In this document: positions 18,201-27,600 of the stretch, in pieces
How the letters are laid out: each line of letters opens with the position of its first letter
Position numbering within the stretch: the first letter of the stretch is position 1
Assembly (NCBI GenBank): GCA_036004685.1
Contig: DASYRE010000054.1
Span: forward strand, 145,519 to 209,518
Length of the DNA: 64,000 bases
DNA from: Candidatus Polarisedimenticolia bacterium
GTDB taxonomy: Bacteria; Acidobacteriota; Polarisedimenticolia; Gp22-AA2; AA152
Reading direction: 5' to 3'
Made by a program: the position numbers and the translations under genes
The notes under the pieces: model-generated
Database searches by the model: none
The model's input: only the letters and a program-made list of their open reading frames with translations
What the model was told of the DNA's origin: nothing

Positions 18201-18774
18201 GAGCACGATGCCGGGCCAGAGCCTGCTGGGCTTCTGCGCGCAGGGGACCATGCACGCGGTCATCGAAGGAGTACCAGTTCCTGAACAGCCGGTCCGCCAG
18301 GATCGGACGCGCGAGACATTCGGCGATGAGGAACGGGTCATTGCGCAGGGCCGCGAAAACTTCGCGCAGCACTTCCGGCTGCCGGCTGTTCTTGGCCATC
18401 CGCCCCATCTCGGAGTGCAGCTGCGTGGCGATCAGCGGGCGGCCCCAGAGCTTCTCGAGGGCGTTCGATTTCTTCAGGTATTCGGTGACTCTCTCACGAA
18501 TCACCGAGTCGGGCAGGACCTCTTCGAGAGCCGGCTTCGGGCCCGGGTTCTCCTTGGGCCAGATCCGGTGGCGCCAAAAGACTTCCTCGATCGCCTTCTG
18601 GGCGGCAACCCGCGCATCGAAGGAAAGGACGCGACGGCTCGCTTCTTCTTTCGGTGGATTGAGAGACGCTGCGCCGCTGCCCTCGAGGGCCGGGAGCGTA
18701 AGCAAGAGCGCCGTCAGCCAACCGATGAGCCAGCGGATGAGAGGGAAGAGAAGGGAGTGCCTCTCGAGCTGCAT
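15223..18774 (-). CDS. Large secreted kelch-repeat protein with MopE-type metal-binding motif
   Basis: About 1183 residues. The ATG at 18774 is chosen because GGAGG lies 5 bases upstream. An N-terminal hydrophobic segment (LIRWLIGWLTALLLTLPALE) acts as signal or anchor. Residues to about 335 form an unrecognised helical domain (e.g. AIEEVFWRHRIWPKENPGPK). Then come 14 kelch-type repeats of about 48-51 residues with the core HTAVWTGSEMIVWGG and GGRYNPSSDTW. The C-terminus has YYLDRDLDHFGDPQ with SVGGDCLDTDPQVWG, like the MopE-family putative metal-binding motif, and a fibronectin-like end. Fourteen repeats fit two seven-bladed propellers. Function is unknown; it is probably extracellular. It converges with the hybrid kinase gene. 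Confidence 0.87.
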   Translation of the reverse strand: MQLERHSLLFPLIRWLIGWLTALLLTLPALEGSGAASLNPPKEEASRRVLSFDARVAAQKAIEEVFWRHRIWPKENPGPKPALEEVLPDSVIRERVTEYLKKSNALEKLWGRPLIATQLHSEMGRMAKNSRQPEVLREVFAALRNDPFLIAECLARPILADRLFRNWYSFDDRVHGPLRAEAQQALARHRALSAEPPDGAGYHEVTWRSRPTGRDPGDFTAKGKEISLDPEEYETQVQSTWLEMGLDPAPAAQQRPANLAELPQGRFGPLQEDENSFFAKAVIAQDADSMRVGALSWRKTPFETWWSQERRSLDADLSPEEEDVQTVAVDSPTCADDTWTPIAFGPNARFLHAAVWTGSEMLIWGGEDVNSALLNSGLRYNPATDTWTPMNPLNAPTARIDHTAIWTGTRMIVWGGAGPGASFLNTGGRYDPSTDTWTATNSTAGIAPTVRMDHTAVWTGSEMIVWGGYGGARLNDGGRYDPSSDTWIGIFAGTGPPGRRRSHSAVWTGSEMIVWGGIDITELNTGGRYVPSTNTWSTTSTGVNLPSARFNHTAVWTGTQMIIFGGTAQAGDPIGGARYNPGSDTWSTLNTPLYSDVSHAAVWTGSRMIVWGGYSSSPPNPGPTNLGFRYDPSSDTYVTTNLTGAPASRDKHTGVWTGTEMIVWGGSGTTVFDSGGRYDPASDSWVPTSRAPSPTPRFNHSAIWTGSEMIVWGGAATGGNYVSTGGRYVPATDAWSATNSAPGAVPEGRTFQTEVWTGTEMIVWGGMDTFGTRLSSGGRYNPTSDSWFPTGAGTNLPVARVGHSAIWTGTEMIVWGGTNSSPSPVNSGGRYSPASDGWVPTGVGANLPSARSGHTATWTGNRMFVWGGSGSGTPETTGGRYDPGSDSWAAVSTSGAPSSPDGHTAVWTGSEVIVWGSSGPASNTGGRYNPSSNTWNPTGTGTGVPAGRLSHTAVWGNGEMIVWGGYSSPNALNTGGRYNPSNDTWTPTGTGSNLPYPRYDSRAVWAGTEMLVWGGFNQGPLGTGGRYCRQCGTYYIYYLDRDLDHFGDPQTAQTTCESIPLPGFVSVGGDCLDTDPQVWGVPSEVSGLAVLTGNPTTVTWTSQSTPAGSETIYDLVGGTFTSPPGSTGLSAASCLQPSGPNSFPDSRAAPAASTTYWYLARARNSCGIGTYGAGRDAAIPPCP
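15700..17765 (-). repeat. Fourteen tandem kelch-encoding repeats of about 150 bp
   Basis: The DNA repeats a unit of roughly 144-156 bp. The most conserved part encodes WTGSEMIVWGG (on the plus strand, a recurring CCCCAGACGATCATCTCGG with small changes). The least conserved part is the loop between strands. The first unit starts with DTWTPIAFGPNARF and the last ends at GTGGRYCRQCG. The pattern reflects within-gene duplication followed by divergence. Confidence 0.88.
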
Positions 18775-18844
18775 TAGAACCTCCACTGACAGCCGGACGC
18801 CCGGGGCCGGGTTCCTCTTTGCATGGGGGGATTGAGCTGGTCCG

Positions 18845-18874
18845 AACCTACTCCTCGGCGACCGATCCTGTCAA
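18845..18874 (-). promoter_or_regulatory. Promoter for the kelch gene
   Basis: On the minus strand a perfect TTGACA (18874-18869) is followed after 18 bases by TAGGTT (18850-18845). Transcription would start near 18838, leaving a leader of about 64 bases before the ATG with its GGAGG site. Confidence 0.5.
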
Positions 18875-19012
18875 GAGTTGGAAGCTGGAACGCCTGCTGC
18901 TTACCGTGCTCCAAGCGCCCGGCACTCAGGCGCGGATTGATCTGCACCGCACCGAACGCCCAGGAGAGTCGCCGGAGATCGCGGATCGCCGCGACGGCGC
19001 GCGGTGATTCCG

Positions 19013-19042
19013 TTGACAGTATTCGCGGCGCTGCGGTAGAGT
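19013..19042 (+). promoter_or_regulatory. Promoter for the OPT transporter gene
   Basis: A perfect TTGACA (19013-19018) is followed after 18 bases by TAGAGT (19037-19042), giving a start near 19049 and a leader of about 44 bases. It is divergent from the kelch promoter; the 318-base gap holds no gene. Confidence 0.55.
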
Positions 19043-19092
19043 TCGCCGGACCTATCCGTCTCATTCCACGCGTCTCGGAGGGACCCGACTCC

Positions 19093-21150
19093 ATGGCGAA
19101 GCCAGAGAGCTCTCAGCCAGCCAGCGGCCGCCGATACCAGCCGTTCGTTCCCACGTCGATGGAGATGCCCGAGTTCACGCTGAGGGCGGTGCTCCTCGGG
19201 ATCGCTATGACGCTCATCCTGGGGGCCGCCAACGCCTATCTTGGGCTGCGCGCCGGGATCACGATCGCCGCGACTTACCCCGCGGCGGTCATGAGCATGG
19301 CGATCCTCGGGCGGCTCGGGCGCGGGTCGATCCTGGAGGAGAACATCGCGCGGACCGCGGGGTCGATCGGCGAGTCGGTGGCGGCGGGGGCGATCTTCAC
19401 GCTGCCGGCCTTCGTCCTCGCCGGCGTCTGGCCCTCCTTCAGCGCCAAGGACGCTTACTGGAAGTCGACCGCCCTCATGCTGGTCGGAGGAATCCTCGGC
19501 GTCCTGTTCGTGTCGCTGGTGCGCCGCGTGATGGTGGAGGATCCGGACCTGCCGTTCCCGGAGTCGGTCGCCGCCGGCGAGATCCATAAGGCCGGGCAGC
19601 GTGGCGGGCAGGCCGCGAAGTACCTCTTCTACAACATGGGATTCGGCGCTTTGATCTTCTTCCTCGGCGCCGTTCGGCTGTTCGCGGCGGGGAAGGAGGT
19701 CTTCCTGAAGATCGGCAGGCTCGGGACGAGCACGCTGCGGCTCGGCCCCGCCGCCTCCAAGGACGTCCTGGCCACCGGGGGGGTGACCAAGTTTTCGGCG
19801 CCGAGCATCAGCCCCGCTTACGTCGGCGTCGGCTACATCATCGGACCGACTCTGGCGGCGCTCAACTTCTCGGGCGGCGTCCTCGCCTGGGGACTCCTGA
19901 TTCCGCTGCTGCTCTACTTCCTCGGACCCCAGATCCAGACTTTCCTGCCGCCCGGGGCGGAGATGGAGGCCTGGGACGGACCGGCGACGGCCGTCTGGCG
20001 CTACATCGTCCGGCCGATCGCGGTGGGCGGGATGCTGGTCGGGGCGGCCAACACGATGTATCGAATGCGCAAGAACCTGTTCGGCGGACTGGCCCGCGCC
20101 TTCGGGGAGCTGCGCGGCGGGGCGCAGGAGCCCGCCGCGGTGGCCCGGACGGAGCGTTACATGAGCTCGAAGACGGTCTTCTCGCTCATCGGGGTGACCT
20201 TCATCCTGATGGTGGGACTGTACATCTATCTCTCGGGATTGGTCGGAGGGGGGATCGTCGCCGCCATCGTGATGATCGTCGCCGCCTTCTTCTTCGCCAC
20301 CGTCTCGGGGTACCTGGTGGGGATGATCGGCTCGACCAACAACCCGATCTCCGGCCTCACGCTCTCGACGCTGATCATCGCCGCCCTGCTGATGACGTCG
20401 ATGGGCGTCGCCGGCGCGAGCGGCGTGGTCGCCGTGCTCGGCGTGGCGGCCGTGGTCTGCGTCTCTTCCGCGGTGGCGGGCGAGCTGCTCCAGGACTTCA
20501 AGGTCGGCTACATCCTCGGCGGGACGCCGCGCACGATCCAGATCGTCGAGCTGATCGCGGTGGCGTGCGCCAGCCTGGTGATGTTCTTCCCGGTGATGAT
20601 CCTGCATTACGGCAACATCAGCGCCGGCGGGATAGGGTTCGGCGATCCGGCGCTGCCCGCCCCCCAGGCGGGGCTGATGGCGTCGCTGGCGCAGGGGATC
20701 GTCCAGGGACAAATGGCCTGGCCGCTGGTGGTCGTCGGCATCCTGATGGGAATCGTGATGATCATGCTCCAGGTTCGCAGCCCGATGCTGGTGGCGGTGG
20801 GGATGTACCTGCCGCTGGACACGACCTTCGCGATCTTCGTGGGCGGCGTGATCCGGTGGATCACTGACAGCCTGGCGACAAGGCGGGGCTACAATTCCGC
20901 CCAGCGAATCCGGGTGGAGAACGTCGGCATCCTGATCGCTTCCGGCCTGATCGCCGGCGAGGCGCTCGTCGGGTTGGTGACCGCGGGATACGCCTTCTTC
21001 ATGAAAAAGCCGCTCCCCGGCTTCTTCGAGAATCCTTCCTACCTCGTGGGGCTGGGCGTCCTCGCGGTGATGGGCTGGACGATGATCGGGATTCCGCTGC
21101 GCAACGCCGGGAGCCCCGACGAGCCGGCGCCTCCGGCCGCGATGATGTAG
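19093..21150 (+). CDS. OPT-family oligopeptide/metal-chelate transporter
   Basis: A 685-residue polytopic inner-membrane protein with about 14-16 hydrophobic segments. Family hallmarks are visible: VPTSMEMPEFTLRAVLLGIA at the N-terminus, ANAYLGLRAGITIAATYPAA, VGMIGSTNNPISGLTLSTLI, GYILGGTPRTIQIVELIAVA and the late MYLPLDTTFAIFVGGVIRW. OPT proteins use the proton gradient to import oligopeptides or siderophore-like metal chelates. The open frame starts earlier (18823), but the ATG at 19093 is the first sensible start downstream of the promoter. Confidence 0.93.
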   Translation: MAKPESSQPASGRRYQPFVPTSMEMPEFTLRAVLLGIAMTLILGAANAYLGLRAGITIAATYPAAVMSMAILGRLGRGSILEENIARTAGSIGESVAAGAIFTLPAFVLAGVWPSFSAKDAYWKSTALMLVGGILGVLFVSLVRRVMVEDPDLPFPESVAAGEIHKAGQRGGQAAKYLFYNMGFGALIFFLGAVRLFAAGKEVFLKIGRLGTSTLRLGPAASKDVLATGGVTKFSAPSISPAYVGVGYIIGPTLAALNFSGGVLAWGLLIPLLLYFLGPQIQTFLPPGAEMEAWDGPATAVWRYIVRPIAVGGMLVGAANTMYRMRKNLFGGLARAFGELRGGAQEPAAVARTERYMSSKTVFSLIGVTFILMVGLYIYLSGLVGGGIVAAIVMIVAAFFFATVSGYLVGMIGSTNNPISGLTLSTLIIAALLMTSMGVAGASGVVAVLGVAAVVCVSSAVAGELLQDFKVGYILGGTPRTIQIVELIAVACASLVMFFPVMILHYGNISAGGIGFGDPALPAPQAGLMASLAQGIVQGQMAWPLVVVGILMGIVMIMLQVRSPMLVAVGMYLPLDTTFAIFVGGVIRWITDSLATRRGYNSAQRIRVENVGILIASGLIAGEALVGLVTAGYAFFMKKPLPGFFENPSYLVGLGVLAVMGWTMIGIPLRNAGSPDEPAPPAAMM

Positions 21151-21344
21151 ATAGTAAGAAGGAAAGCGCTAGACTGCTCACGATTCCGAGTGTCACGTCC
21201 CGGAAGTGACCTTAACCTCGCGGGCGGCGGCCGAATTCGGGGCAGTTTGGACCCGGCGGCTGAAACCCGCCGCGGGTCCACCTGCCTGGGATAGCGGGAA
21301 TCCGGAGGCGCGAGACGGGACGAACGATCGTGACGGTTTGAGCC

Positions 21345-23807
21345 ATGCCACCCTCCCGACTCCTCAATGCCTTCCGGCGATGGGGTTACCTGCAGGCCGA
21401 TCTCGACCCGCTGGGGCGCCTGCCGCCGTTCGTCCATGCCGATCTGCGAGCCGCGTCCGGTCCCGAGGCGGCGCGGCTCAGGTCGATCTATTGCGGGGCG
21501 ATCGGGGCGGAGTTCATGCACCTTCCCGAGGCGGAGCGCTGCCGCTGGATCGCCGGCCGGATGGAGTCGGAGGTCCCCGCGCCGGACCGCCGCCGCATCC
21601 TCCGTCGGCTGGCGGCGACGGAGCTCTTCGAGCGCTTCATGCACCAGCGCTTCGTGGGCACGAAGCGCTATTCGCTCGAGGGAGCCGCCGGCCTGGTTCC
21701 GCTGCTCGACGCCGTCCTGGAGGGGGCCGCGGCGCAGGGCGCCGGGATCGTCCTTCTCTCGATGAGCCACCGGGGGCGGCTGGCGGTGATGGTCCAGATC
21801 GTGGGGATCGCCGCCGCCCTGGTGTTCGCCGATTTCGAGGACGTCGATCCCCGCAGCGTGCTGGGCGGGGGCGACGTGCGCTACCACCTCGGGGCGACCG
21901 GCGAGTTCCGGGCGGCGTCGGGCGATTCTCTGCAGCTCCACCTGGTCTCGAATCCCAGCCACCTCGAGGCGGTCGGCCCGGTGATGATGGGCCGGGCACG
22001 GGCCCGCCAGGCGCGCCTCGGCGAGGAGGGGACCCGCCGCGTCCTGCCGGTGAGCCTGCACGGCGATGCCGCCTTGGCCGGCCAGGGAATCGCTTCGGAG
22101 ACCCTCAACCTCTCCGAGCTTCCCGGTTTTTCGGTGGGAGGGACGATCCACGTCGTGATCGACAACCTGATCGGCTTCACGACCCCGCGCCCGCTGCTGC
22201 ATACCGGCCGGTTCGCGTCGGACGCCGCGCGGCGGCTGGACGTGCCGATCTTCCACGTCAACGGCCAGGATCCGGAGGCGGCGGCGCGGGCCGGGGCGAT
22301 GGCGCTGGAATACCGCGCCGCGTTCCACACCGACGTGGTCGTCGACCTGATCTGCTACCGGCGCTACGGTCACAGCGAAGTGGACGACCCGACCACGACC
22401 CAGCCGCAGCTCTACGAGAAGATCGCCACCCTGCCGATGCTCTGGCAGGCCTACGCCGATCGCCTCGAGGTCGCCCCGCCCGAGCGCGCCGGCCTCGAGG
22501 AAGAGATTCGCGCCGAGCTCGAGCGCGCGCTGCAGGAGGGGCGGGCGATGACCACGCGCTCGACCTTCCGCCAGCTGCCCGATTATTGGAGTCCGTTCGC
22601 CGGGGGGCGCTACGAGCGGGGCTTCGAGGTGGAGACGGCGGTAAGCGCCCAGCGCCTGGCGGAGATCGGCCGCAAGATCGCCTCGGCGCCCGACGGGTTC
22701 AGCGTCCATCCGAAGGTGCAGAAAGGGCTCCAGGAGAGGCTCGCGATGAGCCGCGGGAAGCGCCGGGTCGACTGGGGCATGGCCGAGGCTCTGGCCTTCG
22801 GCGCGCTCCTCGAGGAGGGGATCCCGGTGCGGCTCTCCGGACAGGACAGCCGCCGCGGAACTTTCAACCAGCGCCACGCCGTGCTGTTCGACACGCGCGA
22901 CGGCACGGAACACGTTCCTCTGGCGCGGCTGCGTCCGGGCCAGGGACGGTTCGAGATCATCGACTCGCCGCTGTCGGAGGCCTCGGTGCTGGGATTCGAA
23001 TACGGCTACAGCCGCGACACTCCCGAGGCGCTGGTCTGCTGGGAGGCGCAGTTCGGCGATTTCGCCAACGGCGCGCAGGTGATCCTCGATCAGTTCGTGG
23101 CGGCGGGGGAGGACAAGTGGGGCCTGCTCTCCGGGCTCGTTCTCCTGCTGCCGCACGGCTACGAGGGGCAGGGGGCCGAGCATTCCAGCGCGCGCCTGGA
23201 GCGCTTCCTGGCTCTCGCCGCGGAGGACAACCTTCAGGTCGTCCAGCCGACGACCGCGGCGCAGTACTTTCACGTCCTGCGGCGCCAATGCCTTCGCCGG
23301 TGGCGCAAGCCGCTGGTGGTCCTCACGCCGAAAAGCCTGCTGCGCGCCCCGGCCGCCGCCTCGGCGCTCGAGGAGCTCGCCGCCGGCGCGTTCCGGCCGG
23401 TGCTCGGCGACCCGGAGTCGGCCGGCGCCGAGCGCGTCCTGATCTGCACAGGGCGGATCGCCCACGACCTCCTTGCCGAGCGCGCGCGCCGCGCAGAGCG
23501 TGTGGCCCTGTTGCGACTGGAGCAGATTTACCCGTTCCCGCAGGCGGAACTCTTGGAGGAGCTGGCTCGCCGTCCCGAAGCCCGGCGGATCGTCTGGGTC
23601 CAGGAGGAGCCCGGAAACATGGGCGCCCTGCGCTTCATCCGCCCGTACCTCCAGCGCCTCGCCGGAGATCGCCCGGTCACGGTCGTTCATCGCGCCGAAA
23701 GCGCCAGCCCGGCGACCGGGTCGCTCAAGGCCCATACCCTGGAGCAGAAGGCGCTGCTCGATCTCGCGTTCGCGACCCAGCCTCCCCCGGAGCGGGCTCC
23801 GCGGTAA
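21345..23807 (+). CDS. sucA: 2-oxoglutarate dehydrogenase E1 component (thiamine-diphosphate-dependent)
   Basis: An 820-residue E1, shorter than the ~930-residue E. coli enzyme mainly at the N-terminus, where no E2-binding extension is seen. Conserved E1 motifs in order are FMHQRFVGTKRYSLEGAAGL, LLSMSHRGRLAVM, LQLHLVSNPSHLEAVGPV, LHGDAALAGQGIASETLN, HVVIDNLIGFTTPRP (ThDP/Mg site), HVNGQDPEAAARAG and YRRYGHSEVDDPTTTQP. The C-terminal domain has VVQPTTAAQYFHVLRRQ and IVWVQEEPGNMGALRFI. It would decarboxylate 2-oxoglutarate in the TCA cycle. No sucB or lpd lies beside it, so partners must be elsewhere. The ribosome site is weak and the exact start is uncertain. Confidence 0.92.
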   Translation: MPPSRLLNAFRRWGYLQADLDPLGRLPPFVHADLRAASGPEAARLRSIYCGAIGAEFMHLPEAERCRWIAGRMESEVPAPDRRRILRRLAATELFERFMHQRFVGTKRYSLEGAAGLVPLLDAVLEGAAAQGAGIVLLSMSHRGRLAVMVQIVGIAAALVFADFEDVDPRSVLGGGDVRYHLGATGEFRAASGDSLQLHLVSNPSHLEAVGPVMMGRARARQARLGEEGTRRVLPVSLHGDAALAGQGIASETLNLSELPGFSVGGTIHVVIDNLIGFTTPRPLLHTGRFASDAARRLDVPIFHVNGQDPEAAARAGAMALEYRAAFHTDVVVDLICYRRYGHSEVDDPTTTQPQLYEKIATLPMLWQAYADRLEVAPPERAGLEEEIRAELERALQEGRAMTTRSTFRQLPDYWSPFAGGRYERGFEVETAVSAQRLAEIGRKIASAPDGFSVHPKVQKGLQERLAMSRGKRRVDWGMAEALAFGALLEEGIPVRLSGQDSRRGTFNQRHAVLFDTRDGTEHVPLARLRPGQGRFEIIDSPLSEASVLGFEYGYSRDTPEALVCWEAQFGDFANGAQVILDQFVAAGEDKWGLLSGLVLLLPHGYEGQGAEHSSARLERFLALAAEDNLQVVQPTTAAQYFHVLRRQCLRRWRKPLVVLTPKSLLRAPAAASALEELAAGAFRPVLGDPESAGAERVLICTGRIAHDLLAERARRAERVALLRLEQIYPFPQAELLEELARRPEARRIVWVQEEPGNMGALRFIRPYLQRLAGDRPVTVVHRAESASPATGSLKAHTLEQKALLDLAFATQPPPERAPR

Positions 23808-23863
23808 GGCAGGCCCCGTCGCGCCGCGAGTCGTCTTAGCAGCCCCGCAGCCTCGCCCGCCGG

Positions 23864-24562
23864 TCAGCGCAAGTCGAAGAGCAGGACCTCGGAGTCCTCC
23901 CGTCCCTCCAGGGTCAGGCGGGTCGCGTCGCTCGTCGATGCGCCGTCGCCTTGGTCGAGCGGGCTGCCGTTCAGCAGAACGCTGCCGCGCACCACCTGCA
24001 GCCAGGCGTGGCGTCCGGGCGCGAGGGGATGAGACAGTCTATCCCCGGCGGCGAACGAGCCGGCGTAGAGCGACGCGTCTTGGAAGATCCTCATGGATCC
24101 GTCCCGGCCGTCCGGAGTGGCCACGGGGGCCAGCCGGCCGCGCCGTGCGTTTTCGGGGAAGGCGCGCTGGTCGTACCGCGGCGTCAGCCCCCGGCGCTCG
24201 GGGACGATCCAGATCTGCAGGAAGTGCACCGGCGCGATCGTCGAGGCGTTGAACTCGCTGTGGGTGATGCCGGTCCCGGCGCTCATGACCTGGAACTCTC
24301 CCGCCCGGATCACCGAGCCGGTTCCGAGGCTGTCGCGATGGGAGAGGGCGCCCTCCAGAACGTAGGAGATGATCTCCATGTCGCGGTGGGGATGATTGCC
24401 GAATCCCTCACCCGGCAAGACCCGGTCTTCGTTGATCACCCGGAGATCCCGGAAGCCCAGGCGCTGCGGGTCGTGATACCCGCCGAAGGAAAAAGTGTGG
24501 AAGCTGTCGAGCCACCCGAGCCGGGTGCGCCCGCGGTCGGCCGATCGCAGCAGGTTCATCAT
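23864..24562 (-). CDS. Pirin family protein (YhhW-like)
   Basis: A 232-residue bicupin. The N-terminal cupin carries the metal-ligand pattern GFGNHPHRDMEIISYVLEGA and MSAGTGITHSEFN, which supplies the His/His/His/Glu set of the pirin/YhhW quercetinase family. The second cupin is degenerate (LQVVRGSVLLNGSPLDQGDG). Pirins act as redox-sensing or dioxygenase-like iron proteins; quercetin 2,3-dioxygenase activity is known for the E. coli homologue, but the physiological substrate here is unknown. GGGAGAC precedes the tandem ATGATG start. A second, longer pirin is encoded near 60 kb. Confidence 0.9.
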   Translation of the reverse strand: MMNLLRSADRGRTRLGWLDSFHTFSFGGYHDPQRLGFRDLRVINEDRVLPGEGFGNHPHRDMEIISYVLEGALSHRDSLGTGSVIRAGEFQVMSAGTGITHSEFNASTIAPVHFLQIWIVPERRGLTPRYDQRAFPENARRGRLAPVATPDGRDGSMRIFQDASLYAGSFAAGDRLSHPLAPGRHAWLQVVRGSVLLNGSPLDQGDGASTSDATRLTLEGREDSEVLLFDLR

Positions 24563-24621
24563 CGTCGTCTCCCTTGGAAAGATGGCGTGCTTTCGATGCC
24601 GGAAAAGCAGGGGAGATTCGG

Positions 24622-27600
24622 CTACTTCGGGGAGGGCCCCGGCCCCTTCGGGCCCGGCGGCGGCGGAAGCGACGAAAGGTACTCGAGCGTGGACCGTACG
24701 CGCTCGTCCTGCGGCGCGATGCTCGCCCCTTGGCGAAGCTCCCGGAAGGCCGCGTCCCGCTCGCCAGCGTCGAAGAGGGCGAGGCCGAACAAGAGATAGG
24801 CGAGCGCCTCGCCGGGGTCGAGCGTCTTGGCCGCCAGGATATCGGCGGTGCCCTCGGCCCGGCGGCCGAGACGGAAGCGCGTCGCCCCGCGGGCGGCCAG
24901 CGATTGATAGTAGAAGCGCGAGACGGGGGTCGCCACCGCCTGATCGAAGTGCCTCTCGGCTTCGGCGTACCGACCCAGGTTGAGGAAGGCGAATCCGGCG
25001 CGGGAATGCTGCTCGGCGCCGGAGATTCCCAACGTCTCCGCCTGCTGCAGCGCCGCCAGCGCCGCCACGGCGTCCTTGGCTTCTCCCCGCTCGTCGGCCA
25101 GGAGCAGGAGGTTGTTGATCTGATTCGCGGCATCGAGCTTCCGGCGCAGCGCCACGGCGAGAGCCTGCATCTCGCCCGCCCTCCCTGCCTCGCCGGCCTG
25201 ATCCAGCAACGAGGCGATCACCTCGAGCGTGGCCAGGGCGCCGCGCCGGCTGGCGGCCTTTCCCAGCTCGAACAGCGCGGCCCTCTCGTCGAGGTTCGGA
25301 AAGAAGAGGCGCTCGAGATCGGCGCTGGAGGTCTGGACCAGCGCCTTGTCGGGCTCGACGCCGCGCAACAACTCGAGCGGCGCGCGGTACTGGATCGGCG
25401 ACGCGTCGTCGGTGTTCAGCGCCGCCCCGGGCAGCGGCGCGGGGATCGGCGCGGTATACAGGATCGCCAGATCGGAGATCTGGCTCACGCCGATGCGCGC
25501 GAAATCCTCCGCCACGCGGGGGCGATCGGGGAAGAGCTCCGCAGCCCCGGGCACCAGGGCCAGCGGACGATCCGACGCCAGCAGCACCATGTCCCCGCCA
25601 AGGTGGGAGGAGAACAAGTGGGTCTGGGGAAAAACCGAGGCCAGGGTGTCGAGAATGGAGCGCAGCGACGCGCTGGACAGCTCGTACGACTGGACCCATT
25701 GGCAGAAGACGCCTCCCGGCTTCAGGCGGCGGCGGACCAGCTGGTAGAACTCGCGGGTGAAAAGGTTGTTCACTCCGGCCATCCAGGGATTCGAGGGCTC
25801 GGAGACGATCACGTCGTAGGTCGCCGGGCGGTAGGCGAGGGCGGTGCGCGCGTCGTCGACGATCAGCCGGCTCCGCGGATCGGCGAGGGGATCGAAATTG
25901 ACTTCCCGGAAGAAGCGGGAAGCCTCCACGACCTGGCGCTCGATCTCGACGTTGTCGAGCCGTCGGATGGGATGAGTCAGCACCGCGTGGGAGGTGACGC
26001 CCGAGCCGAATCCGATGACGCACGCGTCGGAGGGTTGCGCCGCGAAGAAGAAGGGGAGCTGCCCCAGCAGCACCTGGGTCAGCATGTCTTCGCCGGTGCT
26101 GCTGGCGTCGGTCTTCCCGTCCACTCGAAGCCAGGTGAGGCTCCATTCCCGGATTACCGTCACGGTGGAAGTCTTCCCCTCGCGATGAAAAACGACGCGG
26201 GCATCGGGAGCCTTCGAACCGGCGATCAGATCGGCCAGCGGGATCGACGGGCTCTTCTGTCGGAGAGTTCGCAGGATTTGCGTGACTCCGGAGGTCATCC
26301 GGTAGAGATCCCAGCGGGGAATCGCCAACGGGACGACGACGAGCAGCAGCGCCCCCGCCGAGCCCGTGGCGAGGCGGAACTTTCGTCCGCTGCACCCGGC
26401 CAGAGTCAGGAGGCCCAGCGCGGCGCTCGCCCCCGAGGCGAAGGCGAGCGTCGTCTCGCTGCCCAGCATCTCGACCAGGACGAAGCCCGCCGCCAGGGAC
26501 CCGAGGATCGAACCGGCGGTGTTCCAGGCGTAGACGCGGCCGACGCCGGCGCCGGCACTCGGCTCGACCCGGGCCATGAGCCGGGCCGCGAACGGAAAAA
26601 GCGCCCCCAGGATCATCCCGGGAGTCAGGACGATGAAGCCGAAGAGCAGGAATTGCCAGAAGAAGAACCCCCCGGGGCGGGAGGCGTTGCGTGAAGCGGC
26701 GAAGAGCATGAGATCGGGCAGGGCCTTGAGCCCCCAGAGGGAGGCGAAGGAAGCGGCCGCCAACAGGATCTGCCCGACGGCGAATCCCCGGGCGGGATCG
26801 CTTCCGGCTGTCGTCCGCCCCGAGGAGAGGAGGAGGCTGCCAAGACCGATTCCCGCGAGGATCGCGGCCAGGATCAGGGTGAATGAATAGACGGAGGTCC
26901 CGGCGATCGGCGCCAGGACGCGCGTCCAGGTGATCTCGTAGACCATCGCCACGAACCCGGAGGCGGCGTAGAGGGGCAGCACCCAGGCGAATCGGCGATC
27001 GGCCGGCACGCTTGGCTTCCGGCTCGCGATGCCGCCCGGCGCCGGCTGATCGAGCAGCGAGTCGGAAAGCAGCCAGACCAGCGTCCCGACGCCCAGGCCG
27101 AGGCCCGCCCCGGCGAGCGTCGACTTGAACAGCCCCACCGCCGGAAGCAAAAGGAACCCGCCGGCCAGCGTTCCGAGGAAAGCCCCGAGCGTGTTGAGGC
27201 CATACAGCCTTCCACCGATCGAATCAGCCTCCTCTCCGGGCGACTCCTTGCCGCCCTGCCGCGACAAGGCGGCGGTCGCCAGCGGCAGGGTGCTGCCCAT
27301 CCCGGCGCTCGCCGGAAGCAGCAGCAGGAAGACGAGCAGGAATCGGGCCCCCAGGAAGAAAGGTCCGGGCAGGGAGTAGAGGGGGGCGAGGAGGACAGGG
27401 ACCAGCTTGAAGAGGAGCGGCGTCAGCGCCGCGTAGGCGCCCACGGCCATTTCCACCGTCCCATAGGCGCGCGGCAGATGCCGCAGGCGCGGCAGAGCCC
27501 GGGAGGCCGCGACGCTCCCGAGGCAGAGCCCGGTCATCATGGAAGCCACCACCGTCGCCACGGCCTGGTGGGAGTTGCCGAGGATCAGCGAGAGGTTCCT

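Noticed and set aside
21206..23839. Second long plus-strand frame overlapping sucA
   Set aside because: It is out of frame with the clearly recognisable E1 sequence and is Arg/Gly/Pro-rich without motifs.
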